A DNA stretch of 64,000 nt from Lactifluus volemus (lineage: Eukaryota; Basidiomycota; Agaricomycetes; Russulales; Russulaceae), in assembly GCA_022376515.1 (NCBI GenBank), contig WTXI01000168.1:16154-80153 (forward strand), given 5' to 3'. The notes under the pieces are model-generated. The model had not been told where the DNA came from and made no database searches. It was given only the letters and a program-made list of their open reading frames with translations. Below, piece after piece: positions 51,194 through 62,126 of this stretch. The number at the start of each line of letters is the position of its first letter. Positions within the stretch are counted from its first letter, which is position 1. Both the position numbers and the translations under genes were made by a program.

Positions 51194-52713
51194 TCAGACA
51201 GCGTCGGCGCCATCAGTAGTGTAGGTAGATGTTAGTTGTACCGTTGGGTTGACTTCATCAGGGAATTGAGGTGATTCGTCTAGAGGTCCGTCGGATGATG
51301 TCACGGTGGACTCCAAAGGTGAATCCTGCTGCTCGATATCAATGTCGGACGTCAAATCGCCGGTGATGGAAACAGAGTCGGAGGAGATGGAAGGTAGATC
51401 GGAGAATGAAAGGATGGAATCGTGCCTCTTTCTTGGCTTGACAGCGGATGCCATGACATTGGCAGTTTTGCTCGACGACATCATGCTGCAAAGACGTGAG
51501 TCCATCAATACGAACCCAGATTTGAACTACTACTACGCACGCATGCGGTGATCCAGATGACTTCGAGAAACGGATACGACGAGTAATCGACGAGTAAACT
51601 CGACGATAATGATTCCTCGCGTCATCCGCAAAGCCGAAGAATGCGAAGAAGATGAAGGCGCAATAAACGAGTAACCAGGCATCCACTTCGTCTGTGGCAT
51701 ATCCCACCGGATCACTCTGCCATTCGATGGTTGAGTACTGAGGAACGTGGGTGTAATTGTGGCGGAGGGTGGACCAACTAAACTTGGTCAAACCGCGCTT
51801 CAAGATAGTGCTCAGCGAATATGAGGAGTACGGAACTACTATAATCATCTCGGAACAGCACAGCAGCATCAAGCGAATGTAGCGATTCCGTTGCAGGCAT
51901 TGGTGCGACGCCATTACCTCCGCCAGCTTACGCTTGCGCTTGATGAAGTGATAGAGTATCATAGCTGTCAATAAATAAGCTTGAGGAATAGAAGGGGATG
52001 TTAAAAGTGCATACGTACAGCAGTAGACGAAAGACACACAGCCGATCACAAGGGGCCATCCGTTGAAGAGGAGTATAGCGGGAATAGTGTTAGAGGACAG
52101 CATTTGGCACCCGAGATCCTCAAAAATCCCATAACTGTATGGGGTCACAATGTACTCTGCATCACATATATTTATTAATAAACAGATGCAAGTCGGGAGG
52201 GTCATTGAGCACACTTACGGAGTCCCATCACCAAAATCGGGAGACCAGCGGTAATGAGTAGATCAATGATGACTGTACGACGTTTCTCATCCCGTGTGAC
52301 CGCTCCGGCTTGCCGAACGAGAACCTTGTAGAGGCGACGGTACATACAAAGTGTGCAAGCCGGGATTCCAATACTAATCCCGGCTTGAAGGCGGGCCACT
52401 GGCGAGTCCGTCAACGGATGTTTGGAAAACAATCATCAACCTTACCGATATCACAGTAGATGGGAGCCTTGTCGAGCACGTTTCCACGCCATAGGATCGA
52501 GTTGATGAAATGTATCAGACATCCGAGAGCGGTCCATATCATATACATGCAAGTTCCCGTGTTCCAAGCTGTGATGTGGGCCTTTATATTCAAACATGGA
52601 CGACGATTCGTAAATTGCAGCTTACCTTGAAGATGCCAGTAGAGTGGAATGACAGAAAGCACGATGCCAATGAAAGAACAGACGGTATAGGCTCGATTCA
52701 CAGTTGAACTCAT
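51194..52713 (-). CDS. STE3-like pheromone receptor, copy R3
   Basis: Traced base by base as six exons with matching phases: 52713-52626, 52568-52446, 52398-52219, 52156-52019, 51964-51541 and 51485-51194. The product has 414 residues, the usual Ste3 size. It couples peptide pheromone binding to a heterotrimeric G protein at the plasma membrane. Exon 1 holds helix 1 (TVCSFIGIVLSVIPLYWHLQ), exon 2 holds AWNTGTCMYMIWTALGCLIH and LWRGNVLDKAPIYCDI, and exon 3 has IPACTLCMYRRLYKVL and RDEKRRTVIIDLLI. Exon 4 has YIVTPYSYGIFEDLGCQ and exon 5 RYIRLMLLCCSEMIIVVPYS and FFAFFGFADDARNHYRRVYS. The tail (exon 6) is Ser/Asp-rich and ends DGADAV. No lesion. The 5' half of its upstream spacer is shared with R4 and R5. 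Confidence 0.94.
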
Positions 52714-52914
52714 GGCGATTGTTCGAATGCGAAATGGCTGTTGTGATCTGGGGCACCGCAAGTGGGCCGCTAGCAATGGGCATACGAACGGAAAACGAAT
52801 GTCTGCTGTGACCCGCCACGGGGGGCAAAGTAAATGAGTGGGTACCAGAAAACATCTTGCTGTGAGCTTTCAATCAAGAAACATGCGACGCGCCGACGCC
52901 CACAAAAGCGGGCA

Positions 52915-52923
52915 TCCCTTTGT
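52915..52923 (-). promoter_or_regulatory. Exact ACAAAGGGA (pheromone response element-like) upstream of R3
   Basis: On the minus strand, 202 bp upstream of the R3 start. Identical to the element bound by the HMG-box factor Prf1 in Ustilago maydis. ACAAAAGCG follows nearby on the opposite strand. Confidence 0.5.
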
Positions 52924-53386
52924 CACAGTTTTCGTCGTTCGTCTTGGGTGCATTGAAGAGATCCTTGAAAGCAACGTCATTGGGACCTTCCTAAAAAAGA
53001 ACAACGTCCAACAAGACGTCCAAGTTAGAAAAGGTCTCACTCTTCGTGCTCGATCACCACAGAAACCGATAATAGTATATGGCGCCCTGACCATTGCAAC
53101 CCTCACCACAGTCCCTGCAAGTCCAAGATACGAGTTAAATTGAGATAAGACGCTAATAGTGCTTTTCCTGGTCCGGCTTGCCTCTAGGCGAAGGCGGGCC
53201 GGGGATTTGATCACGTGACCATAGTTGAAACGTGTGGCATCCGCTGTGGATTTATTCTAACATCAGTCACAACCAGGTTTGAATTCAAATACATCTCTAA
53301 TGTAATGGGCTACATTTTACATATAAATACAAGGGGTAGTCAAATGGCTGTAAACGAAAGAACGAGTCACAGAGACAAGTTCCGAG

Positions 53387-54882
53387 TCAGACAGCGTCGG
53401 CGCTATCAGTAGATGTTAGTTGTACCGTTGGGTTGACTTCGTCAGGGAGTTGAGGTGATTCGTCTAGAGGTCCGTCGGATGATGTCACGGTGGACTCCAA
53501 AGGTGAATCCTGCTGCTCGATATCAATGTCGGACGTCAAATCGCCGGTGATGGAAACAGAGTCGGAGGAGATGGAAGGTAGATCGGAGAATGAAAGGATG
53601 GAATCGTGCCTCTTTCTTGACTTGACAGCGGATGCCATGACATTGGCAGTTTTGCTCGACGACATCATGCTGCAAAGACGTGAGTCCATCAATACGAACC
53701 CAGATTTGAACTACTACTACGCACGCATGCGGTGATCCAGATGACTTCGAGAAACGGATACGACGAGTAATCGACGAGTAAACTCGACGATAATGATTCC
53801 TCGCGTCATCCGCAAAGCCGAAGAATGCGAAGAAGATGAAGGCGCAATAAACGACTGACCAGACATCCACTTCGACCATGGCATATTCCACCGGATCACT
53901 CTGCCATTCGATGGTTGAGTACTGAGGAACGTGGGTGTAATTGTGGCGGAGGGTGGACCAACTGAACTTGTACAAACCGTGCTTCAAGATAGTGCTCAGC
54001 GAATATGAGGAGTACGGAACTACTATAAGCATCTCGGAACAGCACAGCAGCATCAAGCGAATGTAGCGATTCCGTTGCAGGCCTTGGTGTGATGCCATTA
54101 CCTCCGCCAGCTTGCGCTTGCGCTCGATGAAATGATAGAGTATCATAGCTGTCAATAAATGAGCTAGAGGAATAGAAGGCGAATGTTAAAAGTGCATACG
54201 TACAGCAATAGACGAAAGACACACAGCCGATCACAAGGGGCCATGCATTGAAGAGGAGTATAGCGGGTACGGTGTAAGAGGTCACTACTAAGCACCCAAT
54301 ATCCTCAAAAATTCCATAACTATATGGGGTCACAATATACTCTGCATCACATCTATGTAAACAAATGCAAGTCGGGAGGATCATTGAGCAAACTTACGGA
54401 GTCCCATCACCAAAATCGGGAGACCAGCGGTAATGAGTAGATCAATGATGACTGTACGGCGTTTCTCATCCTGTGTGACCGCTCCGGTTTGCCGAACGAG
54501 AACTTTGTAGAGGCGACGGAAAATACAGAGTGTGCAAGCCGGGATTCCAATGCCAATCCCGACTTGAAGGCGGGTCACTGGCGAGTCCGTCAACGGGTGT
54601 TTGGAAATGAGCATCAGGCTTACCGATATCACAGTAGATCGGAGCCTTGTCGAGCACGTTTCCACGCCATAGAATCGAGTTGATGAAATATATCAGACAT
54701 CCGAGAGCGGTCCATATCATATACATGCAAGTTCCCGTGTTCCAAGCTGTGTTTATGTTCAAACATGGACGACGATTCGTAAATTGCAGCATACCTTGAA
54801 GATGCCAGTAGAGTGGAATGACAGAAAGCAAGATGCCAATGAAGGAACAGACGGAGTAGGCCCAATTCTCAGTTGAACTCAT
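53387..54882 (-). CDS. STE3-like pheromone receptor, copy R4
   Basis: Same six-exon plan as R3. Exon 1 reads MSSTENWAYSVCSFIGILLS. Intron 1 is 9 nt shorter than in R3, but the acceptor CACAG|CTTGG is kept, so the protein is unaffected. Distinct residues: TQDEKRR in place of TRDEKRR in the third intracellular region, IFRRLYKVLVRQTG, and GCLVVTSYTVPA after helix 4. Exons 5 and 6 are nearly identical to R3 (ADDARNHYRRVYS, SRKRHDSILSFSDLPSISSD), which suggests recent duplication or gene conversion. The tail ends TSTDSADAV. No lesion seen. Confidence 0.91.
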
Positions 54883-55083
54883 GGCGATTGTTTGAATGCG
54901 GAATGGCTGTTGTGATCTGGGGCACCGCAAGTGGGCCGCTAGCAATGGGCATACGAATGGAAAACGAATGTCTGCTGTGACTCGCCACGGTAAGCAAAGT
55001 AGATGAGTGGGTACCAGAAAACATCTTGCTACGAGCTTTCAATCAAGAAACAAGCGACGCGGCGACGCGTACAAAAGCGGGCA

Positions 55084-55092
55084 TCCCTTTGT
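55084..55092 (-). promoter_or_regulatory. Exact ACAAAGGGA (pheromone response element-like) upstream of R4
   Basis: On the minus strand, 202 bp upstream of the R4 start, the same distance as in R3. Confidence 0.5.
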
Positions 55093-55541
55093 CAGGCTCG
55101 TCTTGGGAGATCTTTGAAATCAACTTCATTGGACCTTCCTAAAAAAGAACAATGTCCAGCAAGACGTCTAAGTTAGAAAAAGTATCGCTCTTCGTGCTCG
55201 ATCACCACAAAACCCGACACTAGTGTATGGCGCTTACAACCTTCACCACAGCCCCTGCAAGTCCAAGATACGAGTTCAAGTGAGATAAGACGCTAACAAG
55301 GGGCAGTGCTATTCCTGGCCCGGTTCAAGTTGCCTCTAGGCGAAGGGCCGGCCGGTAAGGCCGGGTGTTGACCACGTGACTATAGTTGAAACGTGTGGCA
55401 TCTGCCAAGGATTTATTCTAACATCAGTCACAACCAGGTCCGAATTCAAATACATCTCTAATGCAATGGGCTACATATAGATACAGGAGGTAGTCAAATA
55501 TTTGTGTAAAATTCACGAAAGAACGAGTCACAGAGATAAGT

Positions 55542-57041
55542 TCAGACAGCGTCGGCGCCATCAGTAGTGTGGGTAGATGTTAGTTGTACCGTTGGGTTGA
55601 CTTCGTCAGGGAGTTGAGGTGATTCGTCTAGAGGTCCGTCGGATGGTGTCACGGTGGACTCTAAAGGTGAATCGGCGATGGACACAGATTCGGAGGGGAT
55701 GGAAGATTGATCGGAGAATGAAAGGATGGAATCGTGCCTCTTTCTTGACTTGGCTGCGGAAGCCATGACATTGGCAGTTTTTCTCGACGACGCCATGCTG
55801 CAAAGTCTTGAGTCCAACAATATGAACCCGGGTTGAAACTACTACTACGTACGGATGCGATGATCCAGTGAAGGTAATACCAGACGACTTCGAGAAACGG
55901 ATACGAGTCATACGACGAGTAATCGACGAGTAAACTCGACGATAATGATCCCTCGCGTCATCCGCAAAGCCGAAGAATGCGAAGAAGATGAAGGCGCAAC
56001 AAACGACTGACCAGGCTCCTATTTCTATTATGGCATATTCCACCGGATCACTCTGCCATTCGATGGTTGAGTACTGAGGAACGTGGGTATAATTGTGGCG
56101 AAGGGAGGACCAACTAAACTTTTCAAAACCGACGTTAAAGGAATAGATCAGCATAAATGAGGAGAGCGGAACTGTTATAAGCATCTCGGAACAGGCCAGC
56201 AGCATCAAGCGAATGTAGCGACTCCGTTGCAGGCCTTGGTGCGACGCCATTACCTCCGCCAGCTTGCGCTTGCGCTTGATGAAATGATAGAGTATCATGG
56301 CTGGCGATAAATGAGCTGGAGGAATAGAAGGATGTTAAAATGTGCATACGTACAACAATAGACGAAAGACAGACAGCCGATCACAAGGGGCCATGCGACG
56401 AAGAGGAATATAGCGGGTATGGTGTACGAGGACAGCATTTGGCACCCGAAATCCTCATAGATTCCATAACTATATGGGGTCACAATATACTCTGCATCAC
56501 ATCTATTTCAACAGATGCAAGTCGGAGGGTCATTGAGCACACTTACGGAGTCCCATCACCAAAATCGGGAGACCAGCGGTAATGATTAGATCAACGATGA
56601 CTATACGACGTTTCTCATCCCGTGTGACCGCTCCGGCTTGTCGAACGAGAACCTTGTAGAGGCGACGGTAAATACAAAGTGTGCAAGCCGGGATTGCAAT
56701 ACTAATCCCGGCTTGAAGGCGGGCCACTGGCGAGTCCGTCAACGGGTGTTTGGAAAACAAACATCAGGCTTACCGATATCACAGTAGATCGGAGCCTTGT
56801 CGAGCACATTTCCACGCCATAGGATCGAGTTGATGAAAGATGTCAGACATCCGAGAGCGGTCCATATCATATACATGCAAGTTCCCGTGTTCCAAGCTGT
56901 GACGTGGGCTTTTATTTTCAAACATGGACGACCATTCGCAAATTGTAGCTTACCTTGTAGATGCCAGTAGAGTGGAATAACAGAAAGCAAGGTGCCAAGG
57001 AAAGAACAGACGGTATAGGCCCTATTCTCAGTTGAACTCAT
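55542..57041 (-). CDS. STE3-like pheromone receptor, copy R5
   Basis: Same exon plan. Exon 1 reads MSSTENRAYTVCSFLGTLLS. Helix 4-5 loop has YIVTPYSYGIYEDFGCQ, and exon 5 has RYIRLMLLACSEMLITVPLS. Helix 5 is distinct from R3/R4 (SFMLIYSFNVGFEKFSWSSL), a region where receptor specificity differences are plausible. Exon 5 carries a short insertion near its end (TRRMTRIRFSKSSGITFTGS). The tail lacks about 12 residues present in R3 (SVSIADSPLES), an in-frame loss. Ends DGADAV. No lesion seen. Confidence 0.91.
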
Positions 57042-57251
57042 GACGATTGTTCGAATGCGAAGAAGATAAAATGGCTGTTGTGATCTGGGGCACCGCCAGT
57101 GGGCCACTAGCAATGGGCATACGAATAGAAAACGAATGTCTGCTGTGACTCGCCACGGGAGGCAAAGTAGATGAGTGGGTACCAGAAAACATCTTGCTAT
57201 GAGCTTTCAATCAAGAAACAAGCGACGCGGCGACGCCCACAAAAGCGGGCA

Positions 57252-57260
57252 TCCCCTTGT
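57252..57260 (-). promoter_or_regulatory. HMG-box-like motif upstream of R5
   Basis: ACAAGGGGA on the minus strand, 211 bp upstream of the R5 start; same variant as upstream of R1. Confidence 0.4.
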
Positions 57261-57752
57261 CACGGTTTTCCTCGTTCATCTTGGGTGCATTGAATGATTG
57301 AAAGAGATCCTTGAAAAGCAACGTCATTTTGACCTTCCTAAAAAAGAACAATGTCCAACAAGACGTCCAGGATTAGAAAAGGTCTCGGCGTCTCGCCTTC
57401 GTGCTCGATCACCACAAAACCCGATACTAGTGTATTGCGCCCTGGCCATCACTACAGCCCCTGCAATCCCAAGATACGAGTTAAATTGACCTCAGACGCT
57501 AACAAGGGGTAGTGCTGTTCCTGGCCCGGCTTGCCTCTGGGCAACGGAAGGGCCGGCCGGTGAGGGCGGGGATTTGATCCCGTGACCATAGTTAAAACTT
57601 GTGGCATCCGCTGAGATTTATTCTAACATCAGTCACAACCAGTTTCGAATTCAAATACATTTTGTAATGGGCTACATATAAATACAGGGGGTAGTGTAAT
57701 GGCTGTGAAAAAGTTCGTAAAATAAACGAAAGAACGAGTCACAGAGACAAGT

Positions 57753-59269
57753 TCAGACAGCGTCGGCGCCATCAGTAGTGTGGGTCGATGTTAGTTGTAC
57801 CGTTGGGTTGACTTCATCAGGGAGTTGAGGTGATTCGTCTAGAGGTCCGTCAGATGATGGCACGGTGGAGTCTAAGGGTGAATCCTGCTGCTCGATTTCA
57901 ATGTCGGACTCGGCGTGGGAAACAGACTCGGAGGGGATGGAAGGTTGATCGGAGAATGAAAGGATGGAATCGTGCCTCTTTCTTGACTTGACAGCGAATG
58001 CCATGACATTGGCACTTTTACTCGACGACATGCTGCAAAGACGTGAACCCAACATACGAATCCAGATTGAAATACGTACGCATGTGATGATCCGGGGAAG
58101 GTAAGAGCAGACGACTTCGAGAAACGGATACGACGAGTAATCGACGAGTAAAAACGACGATAATGATCCCTTGCCTCTTCCGCAAAGCCGAAGAACGCGA
58201 AGAAGATGAAGGAGCAATAAACGAGTGACCAGGCATCCGTTTCGATTATGGCATATTCCACCGTATCACTCTGCCATTCAACGGTTGAGTACTGAGGAAC
58301 GTGGGTAAAATTGTGGCGGAGGGTGGACCAACTAAACTTGGTCAAACCGTGCTTGAAGGCATAGATCAGCAAAAATGAGGGATACGGAACTGTTATAAGC
58401 ATCTCGGAACAGGCCAGCAGCATCAAGCGAATGTAGCCGGTCCGATACAGCCCTTTGTGCGACGACATTACCTCCGCCAGCTGACGCTTGCGCTTGATGA
58501 AATGATAGAGTATCATAGCTGTCAATAAATGAGCTGGAGAGATAAAAAAGCGGTGTTAAAATGTGCATACGTACAGCAGTAGACGAAAGACACACAGCCG
58601 ATCACAAGGGGCCATGCGTTGAAGAGGAGTATAGCGGGAACGGTGAACGAGGACAGCGTTTGGCATTGGCACCCGATATCCTCATAAATTTCATAACTAT
58701 GTGGGGTCACAATATACTCTGCATCACATCTATTTCAACAGATGCAAGTCGGGAGGATCATTGAGCACACTTACGGAGTCCCATAGCCAAAATCGGGAGA
58801 CCAGTGGTAATGATTAGATCAATGGTGACTGCACGACGTTTATCAGCCCGGGTGACCGTTACGGCTTGCCGAACGAGAATTTCGTAGAGGCGGCGGGTGA
58901 TACAAAGTGTGCAAGCCGGGATTGCGATACTAATCCCGGCTTGAATGCGGGTCACTGGCGAGTCGGTCAACGGATGTTTGGGAAATAAGCATCAGCCTTA
59001 CCGATATCACAGTAGATCGGAGCCTTGTCGAGCACATTCCCGCGCCATAAGATCGAGTTGATGAAAGATATCAGACATCCGAGAGCGGTCCATATCATAT
59101 ACATGCAAGTTCCCGTGTTGCAAGCTATGATGTAGAGCTTCATATTCAAAGTTGAACGACCATTCGCAAATTGCAGCTTACCTTGAAGATGCCAGTAGAA
59201 TGGAATAACAGAAAGCACGATGCCAATGAAAGAACAGACAGTATAGACCTGATTCACAGTTGAACTCAT
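57753..59269 (-). CDS. STE3-like pheromone receptor, copy R6
   Basis: Same exon plan, nearest to the pheromone gene. Exon 1 reads MSSTVNQVYTVCSFIGIVLS. In exon 2 the conserved AWNTG is ACNTG, because CTTGC replaces CTTGG directly after the acceptor. Other differences are TVTRADKRRAVTIDLIITTG, SSHKGLYRTGYIRLMLLACS and the tail SVSHAESDIEIEQQDSPLDS. Helix 5 (SFLLIYAFKHGLTKFSW) differs from R5. The spacer upstream shows a short duplication (59377-59460). Whether the Trp to Cys change affects function cannot be told. No frame lesion seen. Confidence 0.9.
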
Positions 59270-61230
59270 GGCGATTATTCAAATGCGAAGAAGATCAAGT
59301 GTGATCTGGGGGCACTGGGCTGGGCTGTGACCCGCCACGGGTAAAGCCAATGAGTAGGTAGCAGAAAACATCTTGCGGTGAGCTTTAAGAAATAGGCCAC
59401 ACTCCCTTGTATTCGTCGGTGAGCTTTAAGAACTAAGCCACACTCCCTTGTATTCGTCGCTCATCTCTGGAAGGAATGCCATTTGGACCTTCCTAAAAAG
59501 GACATTCGTGGGAAAAGGTTAGGTAAGCGTGGTCCTGGAATATGTGGGAAGAAATTGGAAGCGGCAGATAACCGCTCTTGCTACTGTAGGGTGAAGAAAG
59601 GGAGGAGTGGATCGCTATGAGTAGCCTCATAGTGATATACATCACCCTTCGTAACCCAGCCTTTTTCAAAGGCGAGGTTGGCCAACGCTACAATTGTGAA
59701 ATCATGATGTCATCATCATGCTCGATTTAGTGGTCTCGGCCGGGTTACAGCTCGCAACAGGTGATACGAACGATACAGTCTTTTTTTTGCCACAAGGATT
59801 GAGTCTCGGTCTCGCTTACTGTATGTATGGCGTTTCGTTTGATCCGCGGAACGTGTGGCGACAGTAGTTCAATTAGCGCGCATCGTTATTGTTGTTGTCG
59901 ATGGGTGGTGGTGGGGGGTTCCGACTCTCGGGCAGTGGCCTTCGTAGTTTGCGATGCCCGCCTCGGCCACCACCGCCACCACCGAGCTGTCTGCCGAAGG
60001 CACAGCCGCTTCGGAATCACTTTGAACTGGGACATCCACTGACACGGGGATCATGGAGAGGGCACACATCCTCTAAGAAAGCGCTGCGCGCTCTGAGATT
60101 TGGCTGGCGAAGGTGATAGAATCGTTAGCTTTTGCAATGACCACCACGAATACGACTCTTATTCGCTGGGAATGGAGTAGGAAAAACAAAGTTCATAAGG
60201 CGAAAATTAAATTCAAGCCAAGTGAGCCTGCAGCTCGATCTGTTTGATCTTCATCTACCGACGTACTGTAGATCGTTTGGGCAAGTCCTTCCTTCCTAAT
60301 GTGTCCTTGTGTGGGTGTAAGCTGGAGTTCGCTTGGGTACGGGCTGTGAGGGTGCTTTAATGTTCGCAGTATCTCGTACCGTGGTCGTACCGGGACGACC
60401 GAGTGATGAGGAGGAGGGAGCTAATGAACCTACAGGACACCTGCGAAGAGCCTTTAAGCACAAGATGGAGACAGTGGCAATGCGACATGCGAAAAGTCGT
60501 CAAGAGTCACAGCCAAGGATATTTTCTATTTTCCCAGTATCTAAAGGTGTTAATTCACGGGTGAGGGGGATGGTGGGGGTTGGGGTTGGGGGGTGGGGGA
60601 GCGTCGATGAACCAGAACCCCTACGACTCTCAGACTGATGGAAGCTTCAGCGCTTCAGTCCTTTTTGTTTGTGTCGCTTTTTGTTTTGATATTGTTTGGT
60701 TATCGTATCAGTTGGTAAACTGACACAGGGCGCTCGAATTTCGCAAAACCACCCGGCACCAAACCCGGCACATACCCATACGGCGCTTCTCCAAGGCATT
60801 CCATAAAGGTCGTTACAGTGGGAGTACAGTATGGTAACGCATATGGTGAATACATCCTAACACGCCTTTTTTTTTGAATCCAAGAGAGCATTCGTGGAAC
60901 AGGGTTCACATTCCGAGTCGTGGCCAACAAAACTTCGCTCTTCGTATCCCGGTCATGCGGCCGTTTCGTAACACACTGTTCCGCGTTTTTTCACATGAAC
61001 GGCCTGTACAACAATAGCAGGAAATAAATGGTGACATGATCTATGGTGTTTGGGCATGGTCACAATGGTTGTTCGTACTCCAGTCGTGGACAAAGAACAG
61101 GTCATACGTTCCCGCTCACGGTGCTGACTGAATTGTTGTGGTGTCGTGCCATCTTTCTCTATTGTTTTGAACCTCATCTTCTCCGTCGTCGTTTTCTCCT
61201 AGGGTAACACGCGCCCATGGAACGTCAACG
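59270..61230. other. Divergent spacer between R6 and the pheromone gene
   Basis: No recognisable gene. 59377-59460 holds a direct repeat of GTGAGCTTTAAGAA...CCACACTCCCTTGTATTCGTC, each with TCCCTTGT, a shortened version of the motif upstream of the other receptors. Other open frames (59827-60116, 60333-60638) look non-coding. Confidence 0.5.
61090..61098 (+). promoter_or_regulatory. HMG-box-like ACAAAGAAC upstream of the pheromone gene
   Basis: Contains the ACAAAG core recognised by HMG-box regulators, 201 bp upstream of the pheromone ATG, similar to the spacing seen at the receptors. A single short match, so weak on its own. Confidence 0.3.
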
Positions 61231-61238
61231 TATAAAAG
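61231..61238 (+). promoter_or_regulatory. TATA box of the pheromone precursor gene
   Basis: TATAAAAG 61 bp upstream of the ATG at 61299, a normal fungal core promoter spacing. Confidence 0.6.
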
Positions 61239-61298
61239 GAGACGCTAGCAGCTAGCAGACCTACATCTTCAACCCTCTAAACTCCCGCTAACAAATCA

Positions 61299-61415
61299 AT
61301 GGACTCATTCGCCGTCGACATCTCTGCCATATTCTCCGTTCCCTACCCCGAGCGGCCTGATCACCCCACCGATGGCGACAGCTCTGGCGATCCCAACCGT
61401 TGCGTCATCGCGTAA
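61299..61415 (+). CDS. Mating pheromone precursor with CaaX motif (CVIA)
   Basis: A 38-codon single-exon open frame. It begins MDSFAVDISAIF, has the internal Glu-Arg processing motif (YPERPDHP, residues 16-23) typical of basidiomycete lipopeptide pheromone precursors, and ends DPNRCVIA followed by stop. The CaaX box predicts farnesylation, removal of VIA and carboxymethylation; cleavage at or near the ER motif would give a peptide of roughly 15-20 residues. Size and plan match known precursors of 35-70 residues. A TATA box is in place and the leader is short and C/A-rich. It is divergent from the R6 receptor, about 2.0 kb away. Only one convincing precursor was found in the window against five receptors. 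Confidence 0.88.
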   Translation: MDSFAVDISAIFSVPYPERPDHPTDGDSSGDPNRCVIA

Positions 61416-61564
61416 TGGGCATTTTCCACAACACTCTGAAAATGACCAGCAGGACCGGCAAGTGATTTTCCTTTGCTTCCTATAATAATGCACAACTTAT
61501 TCTTCACCCGGCACGTCACAGCACCTAATTAACCCCACTTCCAGTTCTGTTGCATTTTCATTAC

Positions 61565-61645
61565 AGTAGACTGGCTCATATGCGTAATGGCTTGTCCATA
61601 CTCAAACTTACCCAAATGCTATGCGTTATGAGCCAGTCTACTCTG
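61565..61645. repeat. Small inverted-repeat (MITE-like) element next to the pheromone gene
   Basis: TAGACTGGCTCATA on the left is matched by TATGAGCCAGTCTA on the right, the ends being CAGTAGAC and the reverse of CAGAGTAGAC. Flanks TTTCATTA and TTTCGTTC are six of eight alike, possibly a hAT-type 8-bp duplication. It shares TATGCGTTATGAG with the element at 4495-4669. Confidence 0.5.
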
Positions 61646-62126
61646 TTTCGTTCTCCCATCTGTCTTTCTCCCTTAATTGTATCAGGACAACACAGGTGTC
61701 CTTTGACTTTCGATTATCACCTGTCGTTTGAGTACATCTTGATTTATTGTGTATTACCCTGTGCCAGTGGATGTATCGTCATTCTCTATGACAATAATAG
61801 GGCATCTTCCGATAATTGGAAATTTTTTTAATGTTGGATGATGTCGACTGGCCGCCTCTATCGCAAAACTCGCCGGAGTTGCCCAAGCAGGAGTTCGGTG
61901 TCAGGGCATCGCGTGTTCATGTGAACGTCACAAGAGATAGACTGAATTCGGCAAACCGTTTCTCATACGCTGTAATTGTTGTTGTCTCTACGGAGAAAGT
62001 ACCTGTACATGGGGTAAATCTGCGGCTCCATAGATCAAGTGACTTGATTGTTTGTAATATGTCGTCTAGTTGGCGACCAGGGACAATGATACTGCAGTCA
62101 AATTAGTGTGATGTCGTGCGGCATCA

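Larger units (their letters stand above)
47365..59300. repeat. Tandem array of pheromone-receptor units
   Basis: Stop codons of successive receptors lie at 47864, 51194, 53387, 55542 and 57753, so the last three steps are 2193, 2155 and 2211 bp. Spacers repeat as well: blocks such as CAAGACGTC...GTGCTCGATCACCAC and CCAAGATACGAGTT recur near 53030, 55170 and 57360. The first step is longer (3330 bp) and contains a truncated receptor. Confidence 0.9.

Noticed and set aside
54730..54800. R4 seemed to have lost the acceptor of intron 1 (9-nt deletion)
   Set aside because: The frame shows all copies use the downstream acceptor CACAG|CTTGG, so the deletion is intronic.
57205..57340. Frame ending GVAASLVS upstream of R5, as a possible degenerate pheromone (CaaX with Cys lost)
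   Set aside because: No Cys in any of the copies and no ER motif; kept only as a conserved block.
59827..60116. Overlapping open frames rich in Arg/Pro/His
   Set aside because: Compositional frames from a GC-rich patch; no motif and no exon chain.
61592..61633. Tiny frame starting MACPY and ending CYAL before a stop, near the pheromone gene
   Set aside because: Ends like a CaaX box but only about 14 codons, lies inside an inverted repeat, has no processing motif and no start context.
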